Assembly: GCA_035406685.1 (NCBI GenBank)
Contig: DAONLM010000022.1
Coordinates: 1 to 22,530, forward strand
DNA: 22,530 nucleotides
Source: DAONLM01 sp035406685
GTDB taxonomy: Bacteria; Spirochaetota; GWE2-31-10; MWDO01
Reading direction: 5' to 3'
Below are positions 1-9,394 of the stretch, piece by piece. A model generated the notes under the pieces. That model had not been told where the DNA came from. It did no database searches and was given only the letters and a program-made list of their open reading frames with translations. The position numbers were made by a program, and so were the translations under genes. Each line of letters begins with the position of its first letter. Within the stretch, counting starts at the first letter, position 1.

Positions 1-57
1 TACAAGGCAATTTACAACGATTGCTATCAAGTTGTTGGCTTTGAGACATACTATTAG
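1..57 (+). CDS. 3' end of a small protein gene, paralogue of the gene at the right edge
   Basis: Only the last 18 codons and a TAG stop are in the window; the start lies to the left. The encoded tail reads YKAIYNDCYQVVGFETYY. The gene entering from the right edge on the minus strand ends in the same residues except for one V-to-I change. At the DNA level 8 of 57 bases differ, and nearly all differences are silent, so the reading frame is real and has been selected as protein. Function cannot be told from this fragment. The fuller copy at 22196-22530 suggests a small basic protein with a ribbon-helix-helix-like N-terminal part. The two copies point towards each other across the window. Confidence 0.75.
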   Translation, partial: YKAIYNDCYQVVGFETYY

Positions 58-226
58 TTTTATTTATTTAAAATTTTGATAAAATTAGACTTAAATTTTA
101 TTTTTTATATTTCTCTCAAACACAATTAACCTTAGGATAATTCTTGGTTTTTCTTAATCTAAAAATAAAATTGCGTCCAAAATAGAAATAAATAAAAACG
201 AATAAAAACTTTAATTAAAGTTAATA

Positions 227-253
227 TTGACAAAAATAGTTTTTTTTTATAAC
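227..253 (+). promoter_or_regulatory. candidate promoter for the TPR-mre operon, in the 58-310 gap
   Basis: TTGACA at 227-232 is a perfect -35 box. TATAAC at 248-253 is a 5/6 -10 box, with a rather short 15-base spacer. A perfect TATAAT at 272-277 has no -35 partner. The rest of the 253-base gap is AT-rich. It holds a weak all-AT hairpin at 72-86 after the truncated gene, then a T-rich stretch that could end its transcript, and the motif TTAGGATAATT at 132-142, which recurs downstream of the right-edge paralogue. No gene is visible in the gap. Confidence 0.5.
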
Positions 254-310
254 TTTAGCAAAAATAAAATATATAATTCTTAAATCATAATTAAGGTATT
301 AATAATATAT

Positions 311-1261
311 ATGATTTCAATTTATGAATATAAAACTTATTCAAGTAAAAAAAGTAATACGTTATTAAAAATTATAGTTATTTTATTTTTGATAGTAATA
401 ATTATATCTATCATTTCTTTTATTATAGTTAAAATAAATAAAAATATAACCAATGTATCCTCACAAAAAAAAATAAATCAACATTATCAAAAATTATTCA
501 AAGAGAGAGATTTTGTCTCTCTAATAGAAAAAATGGATAGTGAATTAAAATTAAATCCATTTATGGTAGATTTTTTGATTTATAGAGGATATTCTTTCTT
601 TTTTTTAGGAGAAAGTGAAAAAAGTTTATCAAAAAAGAAAAACTATTTTAAATTAAGTCTTATTGATTTAAGAAAAGCATTAGCAATAGGTGTTTCTGAT
701 AAAAATAAGGGAAATGTCTTCTTTTGTTTAGGGAAAATATATTACTATTTAGGTGTACCTTATTATAATCTCTGTATTCAATATCTAAAAAATGCAAATG
801 AGTATGGTAATAATAATATAGATCTATTTTATATCTTAGGACTTGTATATTCTTACAATGGTAATTATGAAGAGGCTATAAAATATTTTTTAATAGCAAG
901 TAAAATAAAAGAATCTGATTATCTTCTTTTAACCATAGGAATATGCTTTTATAAAATGAATAATTATGAAAATGCTATTAAATATTTACAGGATGTAATA
1001 AAAATTTCAGAAGAGCCGAAAATAAAAGAAAAATCCTACTCTGTATTAGGGGAGATATTTTTTAATCTTGAAAAATATGATTTAGCAATGGACTGTTTTA
1101 CAAAAGTTATTGAAATTAATGAGAATAATGCAGAAGCATACTTTTATAGAGGGGAAATTTATTATTTATATTATAACGATAAAATAAAAGCTCGCGCAGA
1201 ATGGCGAAAAACATTAGCAATTGATCCAGGCCATATAAGAGCATTAAAAAGAATATATTAA
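311..1261 (+). CDS. membrane-anchored TPR-repeat protein upstream of mreB
   Basis: The 316-residue protein begins with a short basic cytoplasmic stretch and a strongly hydrophobic segment at about residues 18-41, which is probably an uncleaved signal anchor. From about residue 140 to the C-terminus it is a run of roughly 34-residue tetratricopeptide units. These show the usual A/G-x-x-Y/F pattern and end in phrases such as YENAIKYL and the final LAIDPGH. TPR domains are protein-interaction scaffolds. The gene ends 26 bases before mreB, and no terminator is seen between them, so it probably heads the elongasome operon and may help assemble that machine; this role is inferred from position only. 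The ATG lacks a well-spaced Shine-Dalgarno sequence: AAGG at 293-296 is 14 bases away. The start is therefore less certain than the rest. Confidence 0.85.
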   Translation: MISIYEYKTYSSKKSNTLLKIIVILFLIVIIISIISFIIVKINKNITNVSSQKKINQHYQKLFKERDFVSLIEKMDSELKLNPFMVDFLIYRGYSFFFLGESEKSLSKKKNYFKLSLIDLRKALAIGVSDKNKGNVFFCLGKIYYYLGVPYYNLCIQYLKNANEYGNNNIDLFYILGLVYSYNGNYEEAIKYFLIASKIKESDYLLLTIGICFYKMNNYENAIKYLQDVIKISEEPKIKEKSYSVLGEIFFNLEKYDLAMDCFTKVIEINENNAEAYFYRGEIYYLYYNDKIKARAEWRKTLAIDPGHIRALKRIY

Positions 1262-1287
1262 AAACTAATTTTTTTAAAGGGGAAAAA

Positions 1288-2286
1288 ATGGGAAAATTTT
1301 CAGATATGTTTTCACTTGATTTAGGAATAGACTTAGGAACAGCAAATACGCTTGTTCATGTTAGAGGTAAAGGAATAGTCTTATCAGAACCATCAGTAGT
1401 TGCAGTTGAAAGAGGAACAAAGAGAGTCGTAGCAGTTGGTCAGGAAGCAAAAAGAATGCTTGGTAGAACTCCAGGAGAGATAATAGCAATAAGACCATTA
1501 AGAGATGGGGTAATTGCTGACTTTGAAACAACAGAAAAAATGATAAAGTATTTCATAGAAAAGGTAACTCCTAAGACTCTTATTAAACCAAGACCAAGAG
1601 TAGTTATTAGTGTTCCATCCTGCATTACAGAAGTTGAAAAAAGAGCAGTTAGAGAATCAGCAGAGCAGGCTGGTGCAAAAGAAATTTACTTAATAGAAGA
1701 ATCAATGGCAGCAGCAATAGGAGCAAATATTCCTATTCATGAGCCTGCTGGAAATATGATATGTGATATTGGCGGCGGAACAATAGAAATTTCTGTTATC
1801 TCATTGGGTGGAATGGTAATTTCTAATGCAATAAGAATCGGTGGGGATGAATTCGATGAGGCAATTATTAAACATGTAAAATTAGTTCATAATTTAGTAA
1901 TTGGCGAAGCAAGCGCAGAAGAGATAAAAATTAAAATAGGAACTGCTTATCCAGAAAGAGATATAAAGAAAATGGAGGTAAAAGGTAGAGATGCGATAAG
2001 TGGACTTCCAAAAATAATTGAAATGGATTCATTAGAAATAAGAGATGCCTTACAGGAGCCTATAAATTTGATAATTGAAGAGATAAAAAAGACACTGGAT
2101 CAGACCCCACCTGAACTTGCTGCTGATATTGTAGAAAGAGGAATAGTACTTACCGGTGGTGGTGCATTACTGTCAGGGCTTTCAAAATTAATAGCATCTC
2201 AAACAGGTGTGCCAGTAATAATAGCAGAAAATCCTTTATTATGTGTTGCTTTAGGTGCTGGTAAATTTTTAGAAACAATAAAATAA
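1288..2286 (+). CDS. mreB: rod-shape-determining actin-like protein MreB
   Basis: MreB is a bacterial actin that polymerises under the inner membrane and guides the wall-elongation complex. The 332 residues match the family's usual length of about 335-345. The phosphate-1 loop DLGTANTLV begins at D15. The family signature IRPLRDGVIADFE follows near residues 68-80. The phosphate-2 loop DIGGGTIEI lies near residue 160, with I where T is more common, and the adenosine motif VLTGGGALLSGL is near the C-terminus. A strong Shine-Dalgarno sequence (AAAGGGG) precedes the ATG. mreC starts one base after the stop, so the two are very likely translated from the same transcript. The gene is less AT-biased than its neighbours, as expected for a highly conserved and expressed protein. 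Identification is secure. Confidence 0.98.
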   Translation: MGKFSDMFSLDLGIDLGTANTLVHVRGKGIVLSEPSVVAVERGTKRVVAVGQEAKRMLGRTPGEIIAIRPLRDGVIADFETTEKMIKYFIEKVTPKTLIKPRPRVVISVPSCITEVEKRAVRESAEQAGAKEIYLIEESMAAAIGANIPIHEPAGNMICDIGGGTIEISVISLGGMVISNAIRIGGDEFDEAIIKHVKLVHNLVIGEASAEEIKIKIGTAYPERDIKKMEVKGRDAISGLPKIIEMDSLEIRDALQEPINLIIEEIKKTLDQTPPELAADIVERGIVLTGGGALLSGLSKLIASQTGVPVIIAENPLLCVALGAGKFLETIK

Positions 2287-2287
2287 A

Positions 2288-3166
2288 ATGTCAGCATTTA
2301 AAAATTTTATATATCAAAATAAAAGAGGCATTACTTTTATCTTTCTTATTATTCTCTCACTGGGACTTTTGTTTTTTTCAAACAAAAAAGTAATAATAGA
2401 TTTTAAAAAAATAGGATTTACTTTTTACTCCCCTTTTCAATTTTTAATAACTTCTACTGGAAATTTTTTTAGAGATACAATCACTTCTATATCAGAACTA
2501 AATAAGATAAAAAAAGAATTAGACAGAACAAGATTTGAATTAGAACAATATAAAAAGGCAATTATTGATTTTAATGAACTTAATCAACAACTAAAAGAAT
2601 TAAAAGAAATACTGGATTTAAAAAATAATTTTGAATATGAGATTCTTACCTGTGAAATAATAGGAAGAGATCCAAAAAAATTAAATGATATTTTAATCAT
2701 AAATAAAGGTTCAACTCAGGGAATAAAAGAAAATATGCCAGTAATAAGTTATTCAGAGGGGAAAAAAGTATTAGTTGGAAAAACAATCGAAGTAACGCCA
2801 TTCTATTCTAAGGTGATGACTCTAAATAACTCAAAATTTAATGTGGGTGCCATAATATCAAATGAAAGAATACACTGTATTGCCAATGGGGATAATATAA
2901 AGCCAGACATTATTAAATTACTTTATATACCAAAAAGTTTCAATTTACCACCAAATGAGATAACTTATGTATATACCTCAGGGGATTCTTTAATATATCC
3001 AAAAGGAATAGAAATAGGTAAGATTGTCTCATTAAAAGAGTCTAATAGATATGAAAACTTTAATGAAGCATATGTAAAAATCTCTGTTGATTTAACAAGG
3101 TTAGAATATGTTCTTGTTTTAAAAGTAGAGAAAAATATCACAAATTTAGAAATGGAGAATTACTAA
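2288..3166 (+). CDS. mreC: rod-shape-determining protein MreC
   Basis: MreC is a bitopic inner-membrane protein. Its periplasmic part links MreB and MreD to PBP2 and activates the PBP2-RodA pair. Visible parts in order: a basic N-terminus, one membrane helix at about residues 14-30, a coiled coil at about 65-112 rich in K/E/L heptads, and then a beta-rich C-terminal domain. That domain contains the family phrases EIIGRDP and INKGSTQGI, which correspond to the usual V-x-x-R-DP and IdkGs-x-dGV signatures. Length 292 is normal. The ATG follows the mreB stop after a single base with no clear Shine-Dalgarno sequence, suggesting coupling to mreB translation. The C-terminus ends at TAA directly against the GTG of mreD. 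Confidence 0.95.
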   Translation: MSAFKNFIYQNKRGITFIFLIILSLGLLFFSNKKVIIDFKKIGFTFYSPFQFLITSTGNFFRDTITSISELNKIKKELDRTRFELEQYKKAIIDFNELNQQLKELKEILDLKNNFEYEILTCEIIGRDPKKLNDILIINKGSTQGIKENMPVISYSEGKKVLVGKTIEVTPFYSKVMTLNNSKFNVGAIISNERIHCIANGDNIKPDIIKLLYIPKSFNLPPNEITYVYTSGDSLIYPKGIEIGKIVSLKESNRYENFNEAYVKISVDLTRLEYVLVLKVEKNITNLEMENY

Positions 3167-3679
3167 GTGATTAAAAGAATTGTTATTAATTGTATTATTA
3201 TTATTGTTGTTACAGTTTTAATATATTCTAAATACATAAATATAATAGGCATAAAAAATGTTATCCCTGATATATTCTTTTTATTTGTCTTTTTTAATGG
3301 CTATTTTATAAATCCTGGTTTTGGAATGATATTTGGTTTTTTTGCTGGCTTATCAAAAGATATATTTTCTTTAGGACTTCTTGGTTTTAATTCTTTAATA
3401 TATCTAATAATTGGTTACTTAACCTTAATACCAAAAAAGCTCGTTGAAATTGATAATGTTATTGTATCTATAATTACAGTATCAATATTTTTTATTTTAA
3501 AGACTATTGTGTATATTATATTGGGATCTATATTTGTTGATTTAAAAGAGATAATAATATATTTTAAAGAAATTTTTATAATAGAATTTTTATATACAAT
3601 AGTAATTAGTATGCCATTCTTTTTTATATATAAGAAAATATTTGAATCAAAAAGAAAAGATTATTTAAAATATGAATGA
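3167..3679 (+). CDS. mreD: rod-shape-determining membrane protein MreD
   Basis: The protein is 170 residues and almost entirely hydrophobic, with about five predicted membrane helices, which fits the size and topology of MreD. Sequence conservation in this family is weak. The residues PDIFFLFVFFNGYF and the loop GFFAGLSKDIFSLGLLGFNSL resemble the common MreD pattern P-d-l...G...G-l..D......G.....l. The decisive evidence is position: immediately after mreC and overlapping mrdA. The start is GTG, which directly follows the mreC stop, with GGAG at 3154-3157 inside mreC at a good 9-base spacing. The end overlaps the start of the PBP2 gene by 8 bases, indicating translational coupling. In the complex MreD acts with MreC to regulate PBP2 and RodA. 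Confidence 0.92.
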   Translation: MIKRIVINCIIIIVVTVLIYSKYINIIGIKNVIPDIFFLFVFFNGYFINPGFGMIFGFFAGLSKDIFSLGLLGFNSLIYLIIGYLTLIPKKLVEIDNVIVSIITVSIFFILKTIVYIILGSIFVDLKEIIIYFKEIFIIEFLYTIVISMPFFFIYKKIFESKRKDYLKYE

Positions 3680-5555
3680 AAGTTTATCAAGAAAACCAAA
3701 AGATAGTAGAAATTTTCAAACTCGATTCATAATAATTACTATTATTATATTTTTCTCACTTTTTATTATATTATTTAACGCCTTATTAATACAGGTAATA
3801 AGAAATCCGGAATTTTCTCAAAAAAGCTCATCTACAAGAGAAAAGCATATTTACATTCCGCCTATAAGAGGAAAAATAATAACATCAGATGGCAAAGAGG
3901 TAGCAAATAACAGAACTATCTTTAATCTCTATATAGATAATAATGTATTAGAAAAAAATATTAGCAAACGCCAAAAGGTATTATTGCTATTATCTAAAAT
4001 AATAAATTTTGATTATAATGATATTGAAAATATTATAAAATCAAAAGTAAATACCAAAGAAGAGATATTAATCGCTGAAAATATAAAATTTTCTACTGTT
4101 CAGATAATTAAAGAATATACAGATCAATTACCGGGTGTAATTATCAAAGAATCTCTTATAAGAGAATACCCATACAATGAGACTTTAAGCCATGTTTTAG
4201 GTTTTATAGGTCCTATTGATCCTAATGAATTAGCCTTAAAAAAGAATCTTGGATATAAACAATTTGATCTTATAGGAAAAAGCGGAATAGAAAAAGTTTA
4301 CGAAGATGAACTAAGAGGTAAAGAAGGAAGAAAAGTATATGCAATAAATGCAAAAATGGTCATATTGGAAGAGATAGAAGAAAAGGAGATAAAACCAGAA
4401 CCTGGCAATGAGGTCATTTTATCAATAGATCTTGAATTTCAAAAGAATATAGAGGATATCCTTGCTGATAGAACTGGTGCAATACTTGCAATAAGACCAT
4501 CCAATGGTGAAATAATCGGGATGGCAAGTTATCCAAGATTTGATCCCAATATCTATATACTCCTTACAGATGAGAATAATGAAAAAAAAAGACTCATAGA
4601 TCTTGATACTAAAGGAACTCCTTTAATAAATAGAACTCTTCAGGCTGTATATCCATCAGCCTCTATTTTTAAACTCGTGACAACAACCGCAATTCTTAAT
4701 GAAAATCTAATCTCACCAGAAAAACAGTTTTATTGTGGTGGTGTTTATAGACTAAATAATCAGGAATTTGGTTGCTGGATAAGGCCCGGATCTCATGGAT
4801 GGCTTAATTTGGAAGGTGGGATTGCAAACTCGTGTAACATATATTTTTTTAATGCTTCTCTTATAGTAGGTATAGATAAAATTTCACAATATGCAAAAAT
4901 GTATGGATTTGGTAAAATTACTGGCATAGATCTCCCATCAGAAAAGGCAGGAATTATTCCATCAGTCCAATGGAAAAAGGAGCAGGGACAGACATGGTTT
5001 CAGGGTGATACTCTTAATACTGTAATTGGACAGGGAGATGTTAAAGTTACTCTATTGCAACTTGCTAATCTTTTATCAGTAATTTGTAATAAAGGCTACT
5101 CTTTTAAGCCTCACATTGTTAAAGAGATAAGATCCCCTATTGATGGATCTTTGATAAGAAAAATAGAGCCAGAAAAACATATTGAAATAAAGAATGTTGA
5201 TACAAAAACATTTGATATTATTGAAAAGTATTTAAGAACAGTAGTAACAAGCGGAACTGCAAAATGGGCATTCTGGGGAAACCCTTTAAAATTTGTTGGA
5301 AAAACCGGAACAGGAGAAATGAGTAAAACACCAACAACAAGAGAGACATGTTCTTTGTTTGCTGGATATGGACCAATAGATTATCCAGTAGAAGATAGAA
5401 TAGTGGTTGTAGTATTGGTAGAAAATGATAATAATGAATATCTAAAATATGCAGCAAGACTTGCTAATATGGTATTTCATTCATGGTTTACAAAAGAAAA
5501 CTTTACTCAAACAGCAAAAAAATATGGATTTCCTATAAAAGAATCTTATAGATAA
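3672..5555 (+). CDS. mrdA: penicillin-binding protein 2 (peptidoglycan DD-transpeptidase)
   Basis: PBP2 cross-links new glycan strands made by RodA during side-wall elongation. The 627-residue class B PBP has a short cytoplasmic tail and one membrane anchor at about residues 20-45. A dimerisation/pedestal domain follows, with the signature RGKIITSDGKEVANN near residue 60. The C-terminal transpeptidase domain has all three active-site motifs: S331-I-F-K (catalytic serine), S387-C-N, and K544-T-G. The phrase GFIGPIDPNEL and the IGKSGIEKVYEDELRG block are typical of PBP2. The ATG lies inside the end of mreD, and rodA follows 11 bases after the stop. This is the classic order for the cognate pair. 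All catalytic residues are present, so the enzyme should be active. Confidence 0.97.
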   Translation: MNESLSRKPKDSRNFQTRFIIITIIIFFSLFIILFNALLIQVIRNPEFSQKSSSTREKHIYIPPIRGKIITSDGKEVANNRTIFNLYIDNNVLEKNISKRQKVLLLLSKIINFDYNDIENIIKSKVNTKEEILIAENIKFSTVQIIKEYTDQLPGVIIKESLIREYPYNETLSHVLGFIGPIDPNELALKKNLGYKQFDLIGKSGIEKVYEDELRGKEGRKVYAINAKMVILEEIEEKEIKPEPGNEVILSIDLEFQKNIEDILADRTGAILAIRPSNGEIIGMASYPRFDPNIYILLTDENNEKKRLIDLDTKGTPLINRTLQAVYPSASIFKLVTTTAILNENLISPEKQFYCGGVYRLNNQEFGCWIRPGSHGWLNLEGGIANSCNIYFFNASLIVGIDKISQYAKMYGFGKITGIDLPSEKAGIIPSVQWKKEQGQTWFQGDTLNTVIGQGDVKVTLLQLANLLSVICNKGYSFKPHIVKEIRSPIDGSLIRKIEPEKHIEIKNVDTKTFDIIEKYLRTVVTSGTAKWAFWGNPLKFVGKTGTGEMSKTPTTRETCSLFAGYGPIDYPVEDRIVVVVLVENDNNEYLKYAARLANMVFHSWFTKENFTQTAKKYGFPIKESYR

Positions 5556-5566
5556 AGGGATTTTTT

Positions 5567-6904
5567 ATGAAAATATCTAAATTTTTTATCAGTTTTGATT
5601 ATATTTTATTTTTTTCTACTATATTACTCACTATATTAAGTATATTTTTCATATACTCTGCTAATTTAAGTAAACCAGAATTACATTACGATTATATAAA
5701 ACAGATAATTTTTGCAATAATTGGTTTAACTTTTTTAATTGCAATTCTCTTTTTACCCACAAAATATCTTACATCATTATCTTTATGGTTTTATATTATA
5801 CTAATACTTGGTCTAATAATTACACTCTTCTTTCCTTATGTTAAAGGGCAGAGAAGATTATCTATTTTAGGATTCTCATTACAATTTTCTGAGTTTATGA
5901 AAATAGCAACAATTCTTTTACTATCCACTTTTTTAGCAAAAAAAACAGAGGAGGAGAAGAAAAAACTTGAAACATATTTAAAAGCTATTCTAATAGTTAT
6001 TATACCAGTAGGATTAATACTTTTACAGCCGGATTTAGGAACAATGCTTGTATTCATTCCTATTTTACTTGCTATCTGTTTTATGGCAGGTATAAAAAAA
6101 AGATATCTTTTATATACCATACTATTTATATTTGCGGTTGCCTTTATACCAACAATTACTGCAATAAATCATCTATTCTTTAATAATGAAAATGAAATAA
6201 TCAATTTAATATTAAATATAAAATACATTACCATATTTTTAACTATTATTCTAATAACAATAATAATATCAATCTTTGCTTTATTTAATATAATAAAAGG
6301 TATTGATGAAAGATTTAGAATATTTTTTTACTGGTATGTATTTTTTGCTTCAATCATTTTAATTGGAATTACAATATCCTTTCCAGTTAATAAATATGTA
6401 TTAAAAGAATATCAGAGAGATAGACTTCTTATCTTTTTTAATCCAGAATTTGATAAAAAGGGTAAAGGTTTTCATATAATTCAATCTAAGAATACGATTG
6501 GAAATGGTGGACTACTCGGAAAAGGATGGACAAAAGGAGATCTTACCCAAAATTATTTTTTACCAGAACAGGCAACTGACTTTATATATCCTGTAATTGC
6601 CGAGGAGATGGGATTTATTGGTAGTCTTTTAATAGTACTTTTATATTCTTTGATATTTTTCAGAGGTCTTACTATACTCTTTAATGCAAAAGATTATATT
6701 AATGCCTATATTGTAACTGGCATACTTGCAATGCTTTTATTTCATATATTAGAAAGTATGGGGATGTGTCTTGGAATTATGCCGATTACAGGTATACCTC
6801 TTCCATTCCTATCGTATGGTGGCTCATTTCTTATTACCTCCTATATTGCAATAGGCATATTGATGAATATAAACATGAATAGATATAATCTTTATGATTA
6901 TTAA
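5567..6904 (+). CDS. rodA: RodA peptidoglycan glycosyltransferase (SEDS family)
   Basis: RodA polymerises lipid II into glycan strands in partnership with PBP2. The 445-residue polytopic membrane protein carries the SEDS hallmarks: a KGQRRLSILGFSLQFSEFMK loop (W/R-i...g.s.QpSE), LQPDLGT near residues 151-157, HIIQSKNTIGNGG, and the large extracytoplasmic loop with FLPEQATDFIYPVIAEE. D338 in this loop aligns with the essential aspartate of E. coli RodA (D262). It ends with GIPLPFLSYGGS, another signature. It is longer than the usual 370-400 residues. The extra length lies near residues 200-270, which holds additional hydrophobic segments and an acidic, Asn-rich loop. AAAGGGA precedes the ATG. 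The radical-SAM gene follows after 10 bases. Confidence 0.97.
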   Translation: MKISKFFISFDYILFFSTILLTILSIFFIYSANLSKPELHYDYIKQIIFAIIGLTFLIAILFLPTKYLTSLSLWFYIILILGLIITLFFPYVKGQRRLSILGFSLQFSEFMKIATILLLSTFLAKKTEEEKKKLETYLKAILIVIIPVGLILLQPDLGTMLVFIPILLAICFMAGIKKRYLLYTILFIFAVAFIPTITAINHLFFNNENEIINLILNIKYITIFLTIILITIIISIFALFNIIKGIDERFRIFFYWYVFFASIILIGITISFPVNKYVLKEYQRDRLLIFFNPEFDKKGKGFHIIQSKNTIGNGGLLGKGWTKGDLTQNYFLPEQATDFIYPVIAEEMGFIGSLLIVLLYSLIFFRGLTILFNAKDYINAYIVTGILAMLLFHILESMGMCLGIMPITGIPLPFLSYGGSFLITSYIAIGILMNINMNRYNLYDY

Positions 6905-6914
6905 AAGGATTTAG

Positions 6915-9383
6915 ATGTTTGAAATTATAGAAAGAGAGTTACTTTTTTTACAAAAACCGGGAAGATACATTGGTAATGAACAGGGTATTCCTAAAAAAGA
7001 TTTTAAGAATGCTTTTATTAAATTTGCAATCTGTTATCCAGATATTTATGAAATAGGAATGTCAAATCAGGGTATAAAGATAATCTATGATATTATAAAT
7101 AAACTAGATTTTGCAGCATGTGAAAGAGTTTTTTCCCCCTGGATTGATATGGAACAATTTTTAATCAACAAAGATATCCCCCTTTTTTCTCTTGAATCAA
7201 AGAGTCCAATAAAGGATTTTGATATCCTTGGCATCTCTATTCAATATGAACTTCTCTTTTCGAATTTTTTGAATATTTTGAAATTATCAAAAATTGCAGT
7301 TTTTAATAAAGATAGGGATGAAAATAGTCCAATAGTTATACTCGGCGGTCCTGCAATTGTTAATCCAGTCCCATATTATGATTTTGCAGATCTATTTTTT
7401 ATTGGAGAGGCAGAAGGAGAAATTGCAGAGATATTAAAAAAATTAAAAACATATAAAGAAAATGGTCTATCAAGATTGGAAAAAATAAAGAACTTATCCC
7501 AAATAGAATATATATATTCTCCTTTGTTTCCAAAAAATAAAGTTAAGAGAGCAATATATACAGATTTTAGCACTGATACTGGCATAGATATCCATATAAA
7601 TCCAATAATAGAGACTGTGCAAAATAAACATTCTGTTGAAATAATGAGAGGATGCCCTCATAAATGTAGGTTCTGTCAGGCAAGCATAATCTATAAACCT
7701 TCAAGAGAGAAGAGTCTTGATGCAATAATAACAGATATAAACAAAGGAGTTAAAGCTCTTGGCTGTGAAGAGGTTACCTTTTTGAGTTTATCTTCTTCTG
7801 ATTATTCCAATATCATACAACTGGCAAAGATATTTACCAGTGAAAATCATGATAAAAAAATCTCTTTTTCTATCCCTTCTATAAGAGTGGAAAGTTTTAA
7901 TAAAGAACTTCTACCTTTAATAAGTTCGGTAAGAAAGAGTGGTCTTACATTTGCAGTAGAAACTGGTAATATAGAGGGACAGAGATCAATAAACAAAATT
8001 GTTCAAATTGAAAAGATTATAGAAATTCTTCAATATGCATCAAAGAATGGCTGGAAACTTGTAAAATTTTATTTTATGATAGGACTGCCGGATATTAAAA
8101 ATGAAGTTAATGATCTTATTAAATTTGTTGATACTATTTTACAGAATGTAAAAGGTCTTGAAATAAATCTTAATATTGCTGTATTTATTCCAAAACCCCA
8201 TACTCCTTATAAAAGCGAAGAGCAGTTAGATCTTGAAGAGTCTATTAAAATTTTTAACTATTTAAAGTATTACTATAAAAAATCAAGAGTTAAATTAAAA
8301 TTCCATAATCCATATATGTCATTTCTTGAAGGGATAATTGCAAGAGGGGATAGAGATGTTGGTCTTGCTATGTACGATGCCTTCTTGAATGGTGCAAGAT
8401 TTGATGGATGGGATGATCAATTTAATTTTGAAATTTATAAAAAATCATTTGAAAAATATAATATCACATATCAAAAATATCTTTCAAAAAATGTAAAAAT
8501 AGTATGGGAAATAGTTGATACAGGTATTAATAAAGAATATCTTAAAATAGAAAGAGAAAATTCATTTAATAAAATTTTATCACCATCCTGTAAAGAAAAG
8601 TGCCAGAAAGAATGTGGCTTGTGTTCTGAAAAAATAAAAAAAATAGAAATAAATTCCAGTGAATATTCTAAGAAGATTAATTTTAATTCTGATAATACAA
8701 AGATTATTAAAAAAAATTCAAAAACAGCATATATTCTTGAATTTGCTAAAAAAAATTTAATAAAGTATATTGGTCATATCGATATTTTAAAATATTTTGA
8801 AAGAGTTTTTTATAAAACTGATATTAAACTTCTTTTCACAGAGGGATTTAATCCACATCCAAAATTGCAATTTTCTTCACCTCTACCATTGGGAATAGAG
8901 TCAAAATGTGAAATTTTAGAATTCTTTACAATACACTATTATGATCTCTCTTCAATATTAGAAACTTTAAGAAAATATGAGCATCCAGATATCCCCATAA
9001 AAAGAATAAAAAAAATAGATGAGAATAAAAAGATATCTTTAATAGACTCAATAAGAGTGATCGAATATATTTTAGAATTTGAAAAAGAATTTTATGATTA
9101 TTTTTATAATATTATGAAAGATTATAAAGATAATTCAGAAAAATATAGATATAAAATAGAAAAAAATGGAATAATTTTTGAAAATAATTATAATAATTAT
9201 TTAAAATTTCTTGACATTAAAGAAAAATATTTAATAATAGAAGAGGTAAATATTAATAAAAAAGATAAAATTTTGAATGCTTTAAATTCTATTTTTAAGT
9301 TAAGAGAAAATAATATAAAATATAACCTAATTAAAACTAAAATTTATACAGATGATAAAAAAGAGTTGTTTGACTTTTTATAA
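6915..9383 (+). CDS. B12-binding/radical SAM protein fused to a DUF2344 domain
   Basis: The 822-residue fusion matches the architecture known as the rSAM fusion family (TIGR03960 plus TIGR03936/DUF2344); its biochemical role is not established. The N-terminal part (about 20-190) resembles a cobalamin-binding domain, with the family phrases YPDIYEIGMSNQG, CERVFSPWIDME and ILGGPAIVNP. The radical SAM core carries C247-x3-C251-x2-C254, which binds the [4Fe-4S] cluster that cleaves S-adenosylmethionine. A second cysteine set (C559, C563, C567, C570, spaced CX3CX3CX2C) may hold another metal site. DUF2344 fills about 604-822 with GHIDILKYFERVF and TEGFNPHPKLQFSSPLPLG. AAAGGA lies 5 bases before the ATG. 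In other bacteria such genes sit beside rodA or the ribonuclease G/L21/L27/obg cluster, and here it lies between rodA and obg. Confidence 0.92.
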   Translation: MFEIIERELLFLQKPGRYIGNEQGIPKKDFKNAFIKFAICYPDIYEIGMSNQGIKIIYDIINKLDFAACERVFSPWIDMEQFLINKDIPLFSLESKSPIKDFDILGISIQYELLFSNFLNILKLSKIAVFNKDRDENSPIVILGGPAIVNPVPYYDFADLFFIGEAEGEIAEILKKLKTYKENGLSRLEKIKNLSQIEYIYSPLFPKNKVKRAIYTDFSTDTGIDIHINPIIETVQNKHSVEIMRGCPHKCRFCQASIIYKPSREKSLDAIITDINKGVKALGCEEVTFLSLSSSDYSNIIQLAKIFTSENHDKKISFSIPSIRVESFNKELLPLISSVRKSGLTFAVETGNIEGQRSINKIVQIEKIIEILQYASKNGWKLVKFYFMIGLPDIKNEVNDLIKFVDTILQNVKGLEINLNIAVFIPKPHTPYKSEEQLDLEESIKIFNYLKYYYKKSRVKLKFHNPYMSFLEGIIARGDRDVGLAMYDAFLNGARFDGWDDQFNFEIYKKSFEKYNITYQKYLSKNVKIVWEIVDTGINKEYLKIERENSFNKILSPSCKEKCQKECGLCSEKIKKIEINSSEYSKKINFNSDNTKIIKKNSKTAYILEFAKKNLIKYIGHIDILKYFERVFYKTDIKLLFTEGFNPHPKLQFSSPLPLGIESKCEILEFFTIHYYDLSSILETLRKYEHPDIPIKRIKKIDENKKISLIDSIRVIEYILEFEKEFYDYFYNIMKDYKDNSEKYRYKIEKNGIIFENNYNNYLKFLDIKEKYLIIEEVNINKKDKILNALNSIFKLRENNIKYNLIKTKIYTDDKKELFDFL

Positions 9384-9394
9384 AAGGGGGATAT

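Noticed and set aside
272..277. Perfect TATAAT before the first TPR gene
   Set aside because: No acceptable -35 or TG extension is at the proper distance, and such strings are common by chance in this AT-rich DNA.
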